Shown one piece after another: positions 29,526 through 41,683 of a DNA stretch of 64,000 nt (position 1 is its first letter; each line of letters starts with the position of its first letter). The notes beneath the pieces are model-generated. The model was not told where the DNA came from and made no database searches. It saw only the letters and a list, made by a program, of their open reading frames with translations. Origin of the DNA: Heracleum sosnowskyi (Eukaryota > Streptophyta > Magnoliopsida > Apiales > Apiaceae); NCBI GenBank assembly GCA_030848705.1, contig CM061242.1:130024757-130088756 (forward strand). The letters run 5' to 3'. The translations under genes were made by a program, and so were the position numbers.

Positions 29526-30264
29526 GAGTTAAATGCATTTTGTGTACCTTAAGTATGCACAATCTGTAATTTGTGTACCTATAGTATCAATTGTTCACTT
29601 TGTGTACCTGAACTTTATAAAAATCATCAATTCGTGTACCTAAACTTTATACGTGCACTTTGTGTACCTTAACTTTGCATGTATATATAAAAAATTATTT
29701 TTTGAATAATTTTTTAAAAAGTTATTATTGAAAAAAAAATTATATTAGCATATAAAGTATGATTTAAAAAATTAAGGATAAATACTATAAAATTCTTTAT
29801 TTAATTTAATTGTAACTAAATTTAAAACATTATTTAATATAATTACACAATATAATAATAAAATTTCATAAAAATTGTGTATAAATTTTTTTTGGATGTA
29901 TTTAATAAGTCAAAATAGTAAATATTTTAGTTAATGTTATTTACTTCTATTATATCAAGTTATGTTATATTTTTATTTCATATTATTTTTTAGTATTTAT
30001 TTTTTGATATTCCATTAATATACTTATAATTAAATATATATATAAAAAAATGTGTTATCAATTATATTAGTAGACTTCAAGTACATAAATTGCTCAATTT
30101 TAATAGTTAAGATACACAAAATGCATCATTTAAATAAATAAACAACGAAAATACACAAATTATTTATTTTTGCATACTTCAAGTACACAAAGTGCACAAT
30201 TGATAGTTTAGATACACAAAATGCAGAAGTTGTATAGTTTTGGTACAAAAAATGTTATTTACTC
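29526..30264. mobile_element. Mutator-type MITE with long inverted repeats, 739 bp
   Basis: A perfect 9-bp duplication ATAAATTTA (29517-29525 and 30265-30273) flanks ends GAGTTAAATGCATTTTGTGTACC and, reverse-complemented, GAGTAAATAACATTTTTTGTACC. The inverted repeats extend for 100 bp or more with many TTTGTGTACCT-like copies on the left and AGGTACACAAA-like copies on the right. Nine-base duplications and long TIRs are features of Mutator-like elements. No transposase. It ends 149 bp before the PCO start codon. Confidence 0.85.
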
Positions 30265-30412
30265 ATAAATTTACAGTCATAATTATTGAGACCAACCCCA
30301 ATATAATCCCAACCCAAGTTGTAAAATTCTGTAATTTGGTTTTGTCTGCTCTCCAATTCACAGCCTCAAATCAATCAGACATATACTTATAGATAGTGAA
30401 GGTGTAAGTATA

Positions 30413-33400
30413 ATGTGTGGATATTTGAGTAAGTCTCTCCAGTTTTCACAAGCTATATATCGAAGATTCTCAGCTATGACTGGGGAACAACTTCCTTCAT
30501 CAAACTCATCATCATCATCAATTCAGGGTCTGTATGAGCTCTGTAATCAAACCTTCAAGCGTTCTGCAAGCTCTCCTCCTTCTCAGGCTATTCAAAAAGT
30601 TTCTTCTGTTTTAGGTACCTCTTTTTTATTACTACTGTAGTTTGATTTTTTCTTGTTTTTTTAAAGATTGGGTAAATTATGTATTTTTTCATCTGGGTTT
30701 TTTGGATTGTGTGATATGTAATCTGGGTTGGTTCAAAGTTTTAATCCTGTGCACAATGCTGGGTTCTTTTCGCTTTTGTATTTGTTAATTTTCTTGAATT
30801 GTGATATTATCTTTTTCTTCACAACTGTTTGCTTTTTTCTTGTTTTTTTTAATAATTGGGAAAATGGTTTTTTTTCAACTGTTTTTTTTTTTAATTTTGT
30901 GATATGTTATCTGGTTTGGTTTAAAGTTTTAATCTTGTTTTAATCTTTTGACCAATCACTCTAATTGATTCTAAGGAAGCATATTTGTCTAGCCTCATCA
31001 TCGGAATTTATTTTGCCTTACTCATTTTCACTCCAAGTCCTGAAAGTTTTTCTTTGCTTTTTATGCTAGGATGTTGCTGCTTCCTTTTTCTCTAAGTGGT
31101 ACCAATCCTTATTGTCAATTACCTTTCTTTCCGTTGATAATGCAACCCCCCATCTTCTCAAATTCAGTGTATTTCGTAAATGCCATTATGTTAGCAAAAT
31201 AATTTAAAACAAACTTTCTTTATGTTTTATGTACTTTTGAGTTCCATACATGGACCAGTGCGTCCTAGTTTCTCACTTTAAGATGTAGGATAACACGATT
31301 AATATAATTTTCCTTGCCAATCACTCGCGTTTAACTGATTAGACTTAATGCTTAGACAGTGAGCTTTTCTCTTTTTGTGTGATATGGTGATGGTGTTCAA
31401 TAATTTTACCATGCATCCAGTGTTGACGTTACTTCATAACTTTTGATGGAGAGATAATAGTAAGGGTGTAAGTAAGAAATAATAACAAGAGCATTGTTCT
31501 TTACTCATTCATGCAATTTACGAGAAGAAGTGAAAAAATTACAATGTCTAATATCAGAAAACTTTTAACCTAGATCAGTTGATGTTTTCCAGCTAACAGT
31601 CTCAAGTTAAATTGCTTACGTTAAGGATTTTATAATTTAATTGTTCTAAGATTGTTGCATTAATTGTATCTAAAATTGCATTGATTATAAACGTTGTGCA
31701 ATTTGTTCTTTTCGTCAGGCTCAACATTTATTCACATTTATTTTATGGCAGACACTATTACTTCCACTGATGTTGGGCTAAAAGAGAATGAAGAGGATGA
31801 TAGAGGTCATGGTATTTTTGGATTCAATGTATTTAGTCGGGCCAATCGATGGGCTCAGCCAATAACATATATTGATGTACATGAATGTGATGGTTTTACG
31901 GTATGCTATATTATCTCCTTCGCATTGTTATTAATATATGTTATAGTTGAAAATTTTCAAAAGACAACTTAAGTTGGTATATGACATCATGAAAGAGCAA
32001 ACGTATTACCTTTCTAATGTTCATCATATATACAGTATGCTAAATAATCTTCCCTAATTAAATTCTAAAGGTAAGAGTTAGCCTTCCCTAATGACTTGAT
32101 CTTTATTTAAAAGATGCAGCCTTTGGTCCTAAATATAGGTTGTTTGACTTCTTTTACGTACTCTGAAAAGCTACTTATATTTAATATATGAATATATTTT
32201 TATTTTTTTTTGAATGAAGATATAATAAAATATATTTAATATTTGGGTCCAGAGGAAGTATTGTCTACTACGATAATATAATAAATAAACTTACCTTACA
32301 TTTTCTTTTGTTACTGGGCTTCTAAAGCCTGTAGTATTGTAAAATAAATGAATGCTTTGGCATTTTCCATAACTGCCCTGTATCAAAGCTCGTTCTGGTT
32401 TTATCATTTATGATTTACAACACCTGCTTTGGGCATATTGCATTAGGGATACAGAGTCTTACAACAAAAATAATTATTATAATTATAGAGAGCAAACCTC
32501 TGTCTGTACATAACTAAACTTGTTGACTACTGTTCCTTTGTACATACTATATAGGCACATACCAGAATTCTTTGTTCCAACTTATTCAATTTATTGTTTT
32601 AATCAGCAGTAAAGACGTGTCATAATTTACATACCTTTCCTCTGATCTCTAAATTCAGGGTCGAGCTAAGTTTTAAACTTCCAGAGGATAAATAAAACAA
32701 TATGTGCTTGTGGCAAACATACATTTTGCCTGTATGTGGTCCATTCATTGTCTTGATTCGTATACTCTGTCCAAAATATTTTAACAAAGAAAAGATGTCC
32801 AAAAATATTTTTAACAAGCAAATGTAAAACATCCTGGAATGTATCAAAAGTAGTGCCCTGGATTATTTTTGAATTTAAGATACGACTTAAAAAGTTGTAC
32901 TTTGTAATATTTGAAGTGTTCCTAAAGTTTAGTTCTTTGCATATGCAAATGTCTCTCCAATGCAGATGTGTATATTTTGCTTTCCCACCTCCTCGGTTAT
33001 TCCACTTCATGACCATCCAGAGATGACTGTTTTGAGCAAAGTTCTTTATGGTTCCTTGCATGTGAAAGCTTATGACTGGGTTAAGCCTACACGCATTGAA
33101 AAAACTAACGGAACTAAAGGTCTTCTTCTGAACTTAATTTAAACATTTTGAAGAGTGTTTTGGAATCAAACTGAGATCCATTGCTAAGAGGATTTGCTTG
33201 TCCTTGTATTGATGATTGTTCTTATATACATTTACATTCCACAAAAATTAAGTACTGCTGGGTTTAGCCTGTTGCAAGACTTTATGACAATTTCTTCATG
33301 TTTGGCCTTCATTTATGAAAGATGCATCTTGATGCAATCAATAAGTGTAAATTAATGTAGCACTGTAATCCGATTAAAACAAGAACAGCAACTAGAATTG

Positions 33401-34334
33401 GACATGACACCCTGCTGGCTTTTCCTGTAAGTTCTGTTTTACTCCAAAGAGTAACTGTTAGCTTGGAGAAAATTATTAATAGTTCATATTTTATTAATAG
33501 CCCACCCTGAAATTTCAGGTTAATTTAGTTAAGCAGTGTTATTTTTTTTATCTAATTTTGCATGGCCTAGTGGTTGAGTTGAGTGACATTGAGCAGAAAG
33601 GTGAGGGTCGATCCCATGTACCAACAATTTTGCTCATTGTTTTACATTATCCAAATATAAATATCACTTATCCGCACATTTAACATAGTTTCATGAAAGG
33701 AAAAAAATCTTTTTATTTGGCCTGCCCTGGATTTTCATCCTGGGTCCGCCGCTGTTGACGGATCAGTTTCATGTTGTAGCTAATCTATGTTTTATGCGCA
33801 TATAGCATAAATTTTCATCTTCGCCTGATATTTTAAGTTTGATTTTAAACTTTTCTTTAACAGTGAGACTGGCAAAGTTGGTCGTTGATAAAGTTGTAAC
33901 AGCACCATGTAATACATCGATTTTGTATCCAAATACTGGGGGAAATCTGCATTGTTTCACAGCGATCACCCCTTGTGCTGTTCTTGACATTCTTGCACCT
34001 CCTTACTCAGAGGCTGCTGGCAGGATATGTACCTATTACCATGACTATCCATATTCAAGCTTCTGTAAGTAATTTATCGTTTCCTTTCTATTCGTTAAAT
34101 TCCCTTGATTCTCGATGATACCTAAACATATATTTATCCAAAGGCATTTCTCATGACATTAGCCAATACTAAAATTATTCTCATCTATGCTATGAGGTAG
34201 CCACAAGGTGCGATGGTGAGGTGGGTGATAATAAGGAAGAGGAGTATGCTTGGCTTGCAGAAATAGAAACACCTGCTGACCTTTACATGCGCAGTGGAAG
34301 ATATACAGGCCCAGCAATTCATTATAGTGATTAA
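30413..34334 (+). CDS. Plant cysteine oxidase (PCO4/5-like), 5 exons
   Basis: Exons: 30413-30614, 31752-31900, 32966-33119, 33864-34064, 34201-34334. Phases agree and give 279 residues. PCOs are cytosolic/nuclear Fe(II) thiol dioxygenases that oxidise N-terminal Cys of ERF-VII factors, VRN2 and ZPR2. This marks them for the Arg/N-degron pathway and so senses oxygen. The cupin metal site is visible: His132 and His134 (IPLHDHPEMTV) and His198 (GGNLHCFTA). The 66-residue spacing matches that remembered for Arabidopsis PCO4 (His98/100/164). Other family motifs are ITYIDVHECD, KVLYGSLHVKAYDW, and the end EEYAWLAEIETPADLYMRSG. The first 21 residues before Met22 (MTGEQLPSS) exceed PCO4/5 length, so translation could start at 30476. 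The MITE 149 bp upstream constrains the promoter. Confidence 0.93.
33560..33700 (+). mobile_element. Possible tRNA-derived SINE in PCO intron 3
   Basis: GCATGGCCTAGTGGTTGAG resembles a Pol III A box. About 45 bases on, GGGTCGATCCC resembles a B box (GGTTCGANNCC). The spacing fits a tRNA-derived SINE head. The tail and duplication are not clear, and the right end is a guess. Confidence 0.4.
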
Positions 34335-35150
34335 CCATTTGTTATAGATGGCTGAACCCTCGTCTTCACTGCCTCAAGAGCTTCTAAAGCATATACACTG
34401 ATGGATGCACTGATGCAGAAAGAACCACGAATGAAAACACAACCAGAAATGATTATGTCGTGTGCTACTATTGCATTAAAATCTCCAAATCAGTTCAAAG
34501 AAAGACTGAAGCCAACTAAACTGCGGACTGTATTGTACCTCTTTTTGTGATTTTACTGCAGTTTGCTCATCCTCTATAAACTTCATTTACCCTGGCCCCT
34601 CCAACCTTATTATTACTCGAGAACTGAAGATCCTAAATTTTGAATAATAATGATTTTATATTTGTAGATGCCGTGTTGGACACGATTTGTTTGTGACCAA
34701 CTCTGATTGGTTTGGAAAACGGGGTGCTGTGTAAGATTTGGAAATTGATTAGAATTTATGTTTCGAAATCAATGAATATGTAGCTAGCATTTAGCAGGTG
34801 GGAACCATGTACCACTCAGCTTTTCGAGTGGTTATGCCAATTCAAACAATCAATTTTATCTGATTTGTAAAGATTCCAGACAAGAAGTGGAGTATACAAG
34901 AGATCAGTGTTTATAATGAAGTATTGTTATTGAGGAATCCGTCTAGAGTCTGTCTGAACTTGCATGATTATGTTGGACAAGTGTTGTCTGTTGCTCGCAA
35001 GTACTAATCACTAATGGATTGTTGTTTCCCTGCACCAATGTGTTACACAACACTGTCAATTTATATACTCACTCGTTCCTGATCAAGAATGAATTGTTGT
35101 AGGGAAAATGGCAGGAACCAAAAGGCTTTCACAAGATTAAAAAAAGCTAG
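34335..35150. other. PCO 3' flank and intergenic DNA
   Basis: The first few hundred bases are probably 3' untranslated region. No ORF or transposon ends are recognised. Confidence 0.35.
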
Positions 35151-35262
35151 AAAAAATGAGTAGTAGTTTGACAATGAAGGAGAACAAAAAAGGTCTTTCA
35201 GAAGGAAGTTCTTTTTGAAATACTCTCTCAAAATGCAGGTGTTGAGTATTTGCAACAATTAT
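35150..35262 (+). pseudogene. Relic of a GH3 first exon
   Basis: A stretch containing ACAATGAAGGAGAA...AAGGTCTTTC and then TGAAATACTCTCTCAAAATGCAGGTGTTGAGTATTTGCAACAA lines up with exon 1 of the intact GH3 gene (36366-36486: ATGAAGGAGAAGAAGGC ... TGGTGTTGAGTATTTGCAGC). About 60 internal bases are missing and no later exon follows. It is best read as the remnant of a tandem GH3 duplicate. Confidence 0.55.
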
Positions 35263-35339
35263 ATCGATTATCTTTTTCTGTTGCTAAAGTAACAATTATG
35301 CCAATCCTACATATAATCTGACATCAATGTCGCCCGCAA

Positions 35340-35662
35340 TATTTACGTATGTCCAATTTATTTCTATACAGTTTTCATTTTCGGATGTTCCTCTCATTTT
35401 TATACATTTCAAAAATAATAACTTTTAATAATATAAAACACTATTACACCCACTACATTCTCCGCTATCTCTATTCTATAATAATATAAAACACTATTAC
35501 ACCCAATACGTTCCTCCACTATCTCAAATCTATTACTATTAAATATTGATAGGTCCCACCATTTTACCCATTTTTCATCTAATTTTACTCATTTTATATA
35601 TTTTTTCTTGGTTTTCGTGCTCACCCCCAATGTATATAATTGGGTGGGAAGGAGGGAGTATA
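35340..35662. mobile_element. Stowaway-like MITE copy 1
   Basis: The right end GGAAGGAGGGAGTA and left end TATGTCC...GTTCCTCTCATTTT are of the CTCCCTCCGTCC type found in plant Stowaway/Tc1-mariner MITEs. The internal block ATATTGATAGGTCCCACCATTTTACCCATTTTTC is shared with copy 2. Confidence 0.5.
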
Positions 35663-35689
35663 ACACCAAATTTTTATCACAATTATATA

Positions 35690-35965
35690 CTTCTTATGTC
35701 CCTCTCATTTCTTTACACTTTTTTTTTTGCTACGTTCCTCTTATTTCTTTACATACCAAAAATAGTAATATTTTATAATATAAAATTCAATCACATTCAC
35801 TAATTTACTCCACTATACCTACTTTATACCCATTTTATACATTAAATATTGATTGGTCCCACCACTTTACTCATTTTTCTTACTTTTCTCTATTAATTTA
35901 TATTTTTTCTTAACATCCGTGTCATACCCTTAATGTAAAAAATTGAGGAGGACGGGGTGTAAGAG
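35690..35965. mobile_element. Stowaway-like MITE copy 2
   Basis: A diverged tandem neighbour of the preceding element shares CCTCTCATTTCTTTACA..., AATATTGATTGGTCCCACCACTTTACTCATTTTTC and the end AGGAGGACGGGGTGTAAG. Confidence 0.45.
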
Positions 35966-36347
35966 GATAAGAACTGAAATCTGACAAGAAACTATTGCTA
36001 TTTCTATAAGGAAAATGCTAGGTGTTCCAAAAATTGTACCAAAATTTTTCTCAAAAATTATATGACATGAATAAATGATAAATATGGAACTCCACGTGCA
36101 TACATAGAATTAAAACTCGTCATTTGTCATACCATGTTATTGGGTAAAAGTTTTGATAAAAATTTTGGATACCTAACTGGCTAGCACTACTCTTTAAAAA
36201 GATAAAAGAAAAATGTACTTTCGGTAACAATATACATACATTATAAGAACTTAGTAATCCCTGATCAATCATAACATACACAAAGAGAAAGCTAAAAATT
36301 TTGTGAGTAGTGAAACTCTACAAAAACCAGAAAGCAGGGAGTCAAAG

Positions 36348-38707
36348 ATGGATTGCAATAGTACGATGAAGGAGAAGAAGGCTTTTGAGTTCATTGAATA
36401 TGTGACTGCTAATGCAGATGAAGTTCAGAAGCAGGTTCTTGCTGAAATATTGGCTCGAAATGCTGGTGTTGAGTATTTGCAGCGTCATGGCCTTGGCGGG
36501 CGCACTGATACCAAGAGTTTCAAGAAACTCGTGCCCGTTGTGACTCATGAGGATATTCAACCTGATATAAACCGAATTGCTAATGGTGATAAATCTCTCA
36601 TCCTATGTTCTCAGCCCATTTCAGAGTTCTTGACAAGGTTGGTTGCCTATATGTAGTGGCGAAATCAGAATTTTGTTATAGCCGGGGCTAAAACAAGATG
36701 TAGTTAAGCTCTGAATGTTAGCCGGAGTTTAAATCAAAATTTCTACTGAATTTTACTTAAAAATCAAGATTTGAAAAAAAATTCTATGCCAAAATTTTCG
36801 ATCCAGCTAGGCTGAAGCATGGGTTACCTAGTTCCTCCCCTGCCTATATGTAATTTTCATGCTAGTTCCCCAGCTTTACTTAATTTCAAGAACATAGTAA
36901 TCAACGGTTTACCAATTGACCACATCTCACAATCAAAATATATTTCTGCAACAAAACTCTTTTCTTTCACCACAACATGATTTGGATTGGACCTTTTCTA
37001 CAATAATTTAAATGGGTTGTGGCTTCTGATTGTCACTTGTATTTTTTTATTTTTTTGGGTGCAGCTCTGGGACATCTGGAGGGGAGAGAAAACTGATACC
37101 AACTATTGAAGAAGAGCTTGACAGGAAGTCATTTTTCTATAGCCTCTTACTGCCTATAATGAATAAGTATATTCCTGGTTTAGACAAAGGGAAAGCAATG
37201 GTTTTCTTGTTCATAAAATCAGATTCCAAGACTCCTGGTGGCCTACTGGCTCGTTCAGCCTTAACAAGTTACTACACAAGTGCACATTTCATAAACAGGT
37301 CTATTGAAAATGACCCCTATACAAATTACACTAGCCCAAATGAAACTATTCTCTGCCTAGACAATTATCAAAGTATGTACTCACAGATACTATGTGGATT
37401 ATGTCTCCACAAAGAAGTGGTTCGAGTCGGAGCCACATTTGGTTCTGTCTTGATTCGGGCTATTCAGTTTCTTGAAAACAAATGGCCAGTACTATGTAAT
37501 GACATTAGGACAGGAACTCTTAACCCTGAAATCACAGACCAATTTGTGAGAGAATCAGTTATGAAAATTCTTAAACCCGACCCACTTTTAGCAGATTTTA
37601 TTGAGGCTGAATGTAGTAAGAAGCCATGGAAAGGGATTGTAACAAGGTTGTGGCCTAATACAAAGTGCATTGAAGCTATAGTCACAGGGACCATGTCAAG
37701 TTATATACCAACTCTTGAGTATTATATTTATAGCAATGGACTACCTCTTGTGAGCTCACTTTATGCTTCATCAGAGGCTTACTTCGGTGTTAACCTTAAT
37801 CCTCTTTGCGAGCCAAGTGAAGCTTCCTATACCCTCATTCCAACCCTGGCTTATTTTGAATTCTTGCCTATGCAACGAAACATAATGGTTGGTGATACAA
37901 GTTACAATCCAGTGGCAAGATCACCGCCCAATGAGAAAGAACAAGAAGAATTGGTTGATCTTGTTGATGTTAAGCTTGGAGAAGAATACGAGCTTGTGGT
38001 CACTACCTATGCTGGTAAGTTTGTTCTGCAAAATGGAGAAAACAATTACTTTATCTGATTGATCATTCTCTAGCAAATATTGGTTCTGTTATCACTGTTA
38101 TTGTTCAAAATTTGCAGGGCTTTACAGATATAAAGTGGGAGATATCCTACGAGTTGTTGGATTCAAGAATAAGGCTCCCCAATTTAACTTCATCTGTCGG
38201 AAAAATGTTGCTCTAAGCATAGAGGCTGACAAAACGGATGAAGCTGAGTTGCAAAGCGCAGTAGAGAAAGCTGTTATCAACCATTTAAGGCCGCTTAATG
38301 TTAATTTAGTTGATTATACTGCGTATGCAGATAAAAGCACAGTTCCAGGACATTATGTCATATTCTGGGAATATATTGTTCTTAGTAATGGATCAACAAA
38401 TACAAGCCAAGTGGTTCCTCCATCTGTTTTCGAGGATTGTTGTCTTGCCATTGAAGAGTCGCTCAACAGTGTGTATCGACAAGGTCGTGTAGCTGACAAA
38501 TCCATCGGTCCACTTGAGATCAAGATAGTAGAAAGAGGTACTTTTAATGAACTGATGGACTACGCCATTAGCTTAGGTGCTTCCATGAGCCAGTACAAGA
38601 CTCCTCGTTCTGTGAAGATTGCGCCAATTCTGGATCTTTTCAACTCAAAGGTTGTGACCAGCCACTACAGTCCAAGATGCCCAACATGGCGACCTAGGTA
38701 TACATAA
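36348..38707 (+). CDS. GH3 acyl-acid-amido synthetase (group II, IAA-conjugating type), 3 exons
   Basis: Exons: 36348-36637, 37065-38014, 38118-38707, phases agree, 609 residues (family usually about 590-612). GH3 enzymes adenylate an acyl acid such as IAA and transfer it to an amino acid, controlling free hormone in the cytosol. ATP-binding motif I is SSGTSGGERK (residues 97-106). Motif II region is YASSEAYFGVN (about 330-340). TLAYFEFLP follows at about 357-365, then LVDVKLGEEYELVVTTYAGLYRYKVGD across the exon 2/3 junction. The C-terminal domain has APQFNFICRKNVALSI, TDEAEL and QYKTPRSV. Overall sequence is like group II (IAA-amido synthetases) rather than JAR1, but the substrate is inferred. 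The ATG at 36348 is preferred to the later ATG at 36366; the 5' flank has a short inverted repeat at about 36009-36185. Confidence 0.93.
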
Positions 38708-39066
38708 GAGGCTCAATTGTGGCCTGCTTCTAAAGTAAGCAACTTTATTTTACTAGTATCACCTCTTGATGGAAATAAAAATGTATTAGTGTCATCTCTT
38801 CATCGAAATAGAATTACATTCGAGACATTTGCATACCATAAACTTTATGTTATATGTGATGCATCGTATATACAACACAAAAATTGGAATGCGCATATTT
38901 AACATCAGCAGTAATGTAAGAATTAGCACCATAACTAAACATATTGTGCCCTACATCCCAGTAGATAAATGTCAAACAATTATCTACATACTGATTTTTA
39001 CCGCTAAAGTATTCTTTTTCTAAAAGTAACATGAAAGTGGTCTACAAATAGCTAAAAGCAGGACTT
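38708..39066. other. Convergent intergenic region between GH3 and the CPP1-like gene
   Basis: About 360 bp holds the 3' untranslated regions of both convergent genes. No other feature is seen. Confidence 0.5.
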
Positions 39067-41603
39067 CTATTTCAAAAAAGTACATCCAGCAAACAGGAAT
39101 ATATATGCCACCAGTGATGTAAGCAGTTCAAGTGTCCACGTTGGCTGTAATAATACTGAAGGGATCATAGGAACCAAGCAAGAGCCACAAATCCAGCCAA
39201 CCACAAGTGATCCCAGGCTGCAATAGAGAAAACAAGCCATGAAAGATTCAGGAAACTGAATGAATTTTAGATAATCTTGAAGTTCCAGTAACTTACCCGA
39301 TAAAGGAAGCCCTAGCTAAGCTCTTTGTCTTGTCATAGAGGAAGTAGATGCAAGCCATCAAAGAGAGTGCCACCTACGTTTGAAACGACAATTAAACTGA
39401 ACAAAACTCGATGGCCTCTTATTTGAATTGTCAATGAAGCATTATTAAGGCATATCAAATGTGAGAGCAATTGACATAGATATTATATGTAAACATAGAG
39501 AAAGAATCCATATCGCAAGAGAGCAAGACTGGACAGAAGAATTAAAAACATAAAGCTTCCATTTTCCCCTTGCTCTTGAAGCATGACTGGAGCTACTTCA
39601 TACATAATGCAAATATATGGAGATGTATGATAAGCTCGAAGACACATGTTATTAGGAAAGTGATAATTTAAAAAAAATGCAGAGCAAGTGACTGAAATAA
39701 TATGAGCCTCTGGTTTTATTTGTTGTCAGAGGATTAGATTTGTTCTTAATTTCATTAAGGGTGTGCTATGTCAATGGCTTCAAGACCCACTGGTCATGGT
39801 CGTAGGGAAGGGGAAAAAGCATAGAACATGGCAACCAAAAAAGAAATCTGTGGGCACTTGGTAACATTGAAATTCTTGCTACTGCTAGTAAAATCAGTAC
39901 AAAGAAACTCCCTCAACTGTTTCACCTTGTCACAAGGAGATTGCATTCCCAATTACTGGCAGGTGCACAAGAGAATCTTTGAAAAACAAGATCAGAAGAC
40001 CATTATGAAAAATGGACTAAAACACTGAAATCAGCAGAAGCCAATGAAACAGTACTTAAGTTTGTTCATCAGAAGAAAGTTATTGTCAATCTACAGACTG
40101 AAATTGTATTTGCTTTTAGTCAGGACACCAAAAAGGTCAAGAAAGTAATAGCAATTTGACAGGAAGAAGGCCATTGAAGTTTTTCATTAAAAAAGTGCTC
40201 AGACTTTTACATTAAATTTCACTGCTAATAGCAATGCTGTTTCTGGTTTTATAGGCCCAAAGGGTGAATCGTTAATATTAATGCAATAGTTCCCAAAGTG
40301 AATATATTAGTACATCAGCATACATTGCATACAACAATCTTCAGAAGTGTTTTAAATCATTCCTGTAAGGAACATAAAACAGCCTTCCTCAACATGGATA
40401 ACCCATTTCAAAATCGATAAAATCCATTGTTTAGGCAACTTTTAGTGAAACTGAAGTGTATCAGACATATTAAGAAGTTAAACAAACCTGGAAAGCTGGT
40501 CCACCTTCGGCAGAGCTGTTCACGCTCCAGCATGCCATAAATGCGAATAGGAACAACCTTCTAACAATAATTACATTAGGAGGAAGTTCTATGAAACTGA
40601 TCAAGTTTTTAACCCAAGGAGGAGACTCTTCTACTTGCTTTTTCAGCCTGCTTTTTAAGTTGATTTTCGTTTTTTTTCTATTCAAGAAGCTGGTCATCAA
40701 TATTTTCTCAAAAGCAGCTTCTATCGATTCAACACTTCTCTCATGACCAGCATATTGATCCAACAAAAAATTTCGAGAACTCCAGACCTCCTCCTCAGAA
40801 GCATCAGTAGTTATTCCAAGACGCTTATACGGATCCCAAACGTTGGATCTAGGGAACTTTGATAAATTACCTGCAGTAATTTTATATAAATATCATACAA
40901 CCATTAGTTCAGTTCCAAACTACACAAACAATCATTTTCACTGTAGATCGATATATAAGGAAAAATACGAAGACAACTTTAAAATATCATGGATGGTTAA
41001 TAAAACAGCATTTCGAAAGAAAAAAGGAAAATTACGCTATAAACTGTACCACTCCCCACAAGTGAAGGGCAGCAAGGTGATTTACAAGTTTTGAAACCAA
41101 TAGCAACATTTTTCGTTATGAACAATGTGTATACATTTGTAAATGCAATAAGTAGACACCATAAGTATTACTAGTTCAATCCGTATTTATATATCTTTAA
41201 CGGACAGCATTTCATCGTATATAACCATGTCCCTTAAACCTCGACATCAAATCTATGTCCCTTATACCACAAAAACCCCAAAATGAAAGCATAAGTAGAA
41301 AAATGATACCTCCTCCAGGTGCATAAGAAGATGTATCCATTGTACACTTAGGCTGTGCATTCTTTCGACATACAAACGATACATTGTTAGGTACTAATTT
41401 CTTAAAATTCCCACTTGAACTGCAACTCAAATCCCAGAAAAACAAAAACTTTAGGCATAAGATTTCCTGGACACACTTAATTCAACAAAAACAAACACAA
41501 ACAGACAAGTGAAATTGCATAAACACGAGTATAGAAAGGCTTACAGCTTGGTGGGTAGGAAAGGTGGAGACAGAAGAGGCGTTGAAACACCAACGCTATT
41601 CAT
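39067..41603 (-). CDS. CPP1-like chloroplast J-domain-like membrane protein (DUF3353), 5 exons
   Basis: Exons on the minus strand: 41603-41545, 41419-41310, 40870-40488, 39373-39297, 39217-39067. Phases agree, giving 259 residues. Arabidopsis CPP1 (CHAPERONE-LIKE PROTEIN OF POR1, also CDF1) is of nearly the same length. It is a plastid envelope/thylakoid holdase that stabilises protochlorophyllide oxidoreductase. Seen here: a Ser/Pro/Lys-rich transit-peptide-like start (MNSVGVSTPLLSPPFLPTKL); a degenerate J-like domain without HPD (DPYKRLGITTDASEEEVWSS ... VESIEAAFEKILM); then about four hydrophobic segments (VIIVRRLFLFAFMACW, ALSLMACIYFLY, GLGSLVVGWICG, LLTSLVAYIFLFAG). It ends convergent to GH3 and starts divergent to the NC2-beta gene. 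The paralogue (CPP1 or another DUF3353 protein) is not certain. Confidence 0.88.
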
Positions 41604-41648
41604 AACGAACTTTTATTTTATAAATTCAACACAATTATCATCAAGCTC

Positions 41649-41683
<35 letters not shown>

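Noticed and set aside
30728..30943. Phe/Leu-rich 71-residue membrane-like ORF
   Set aside because: T-rich intron 1 of the PCO gene; hydrophobicity is a consequence of poly-T codons.
33595..33620. tRNA gene suggested by GGGTCGATCCC
   Set aside because: There is no cloverleaf: acceptor and anticodon stems do not form. A SINE-like origin fits better.
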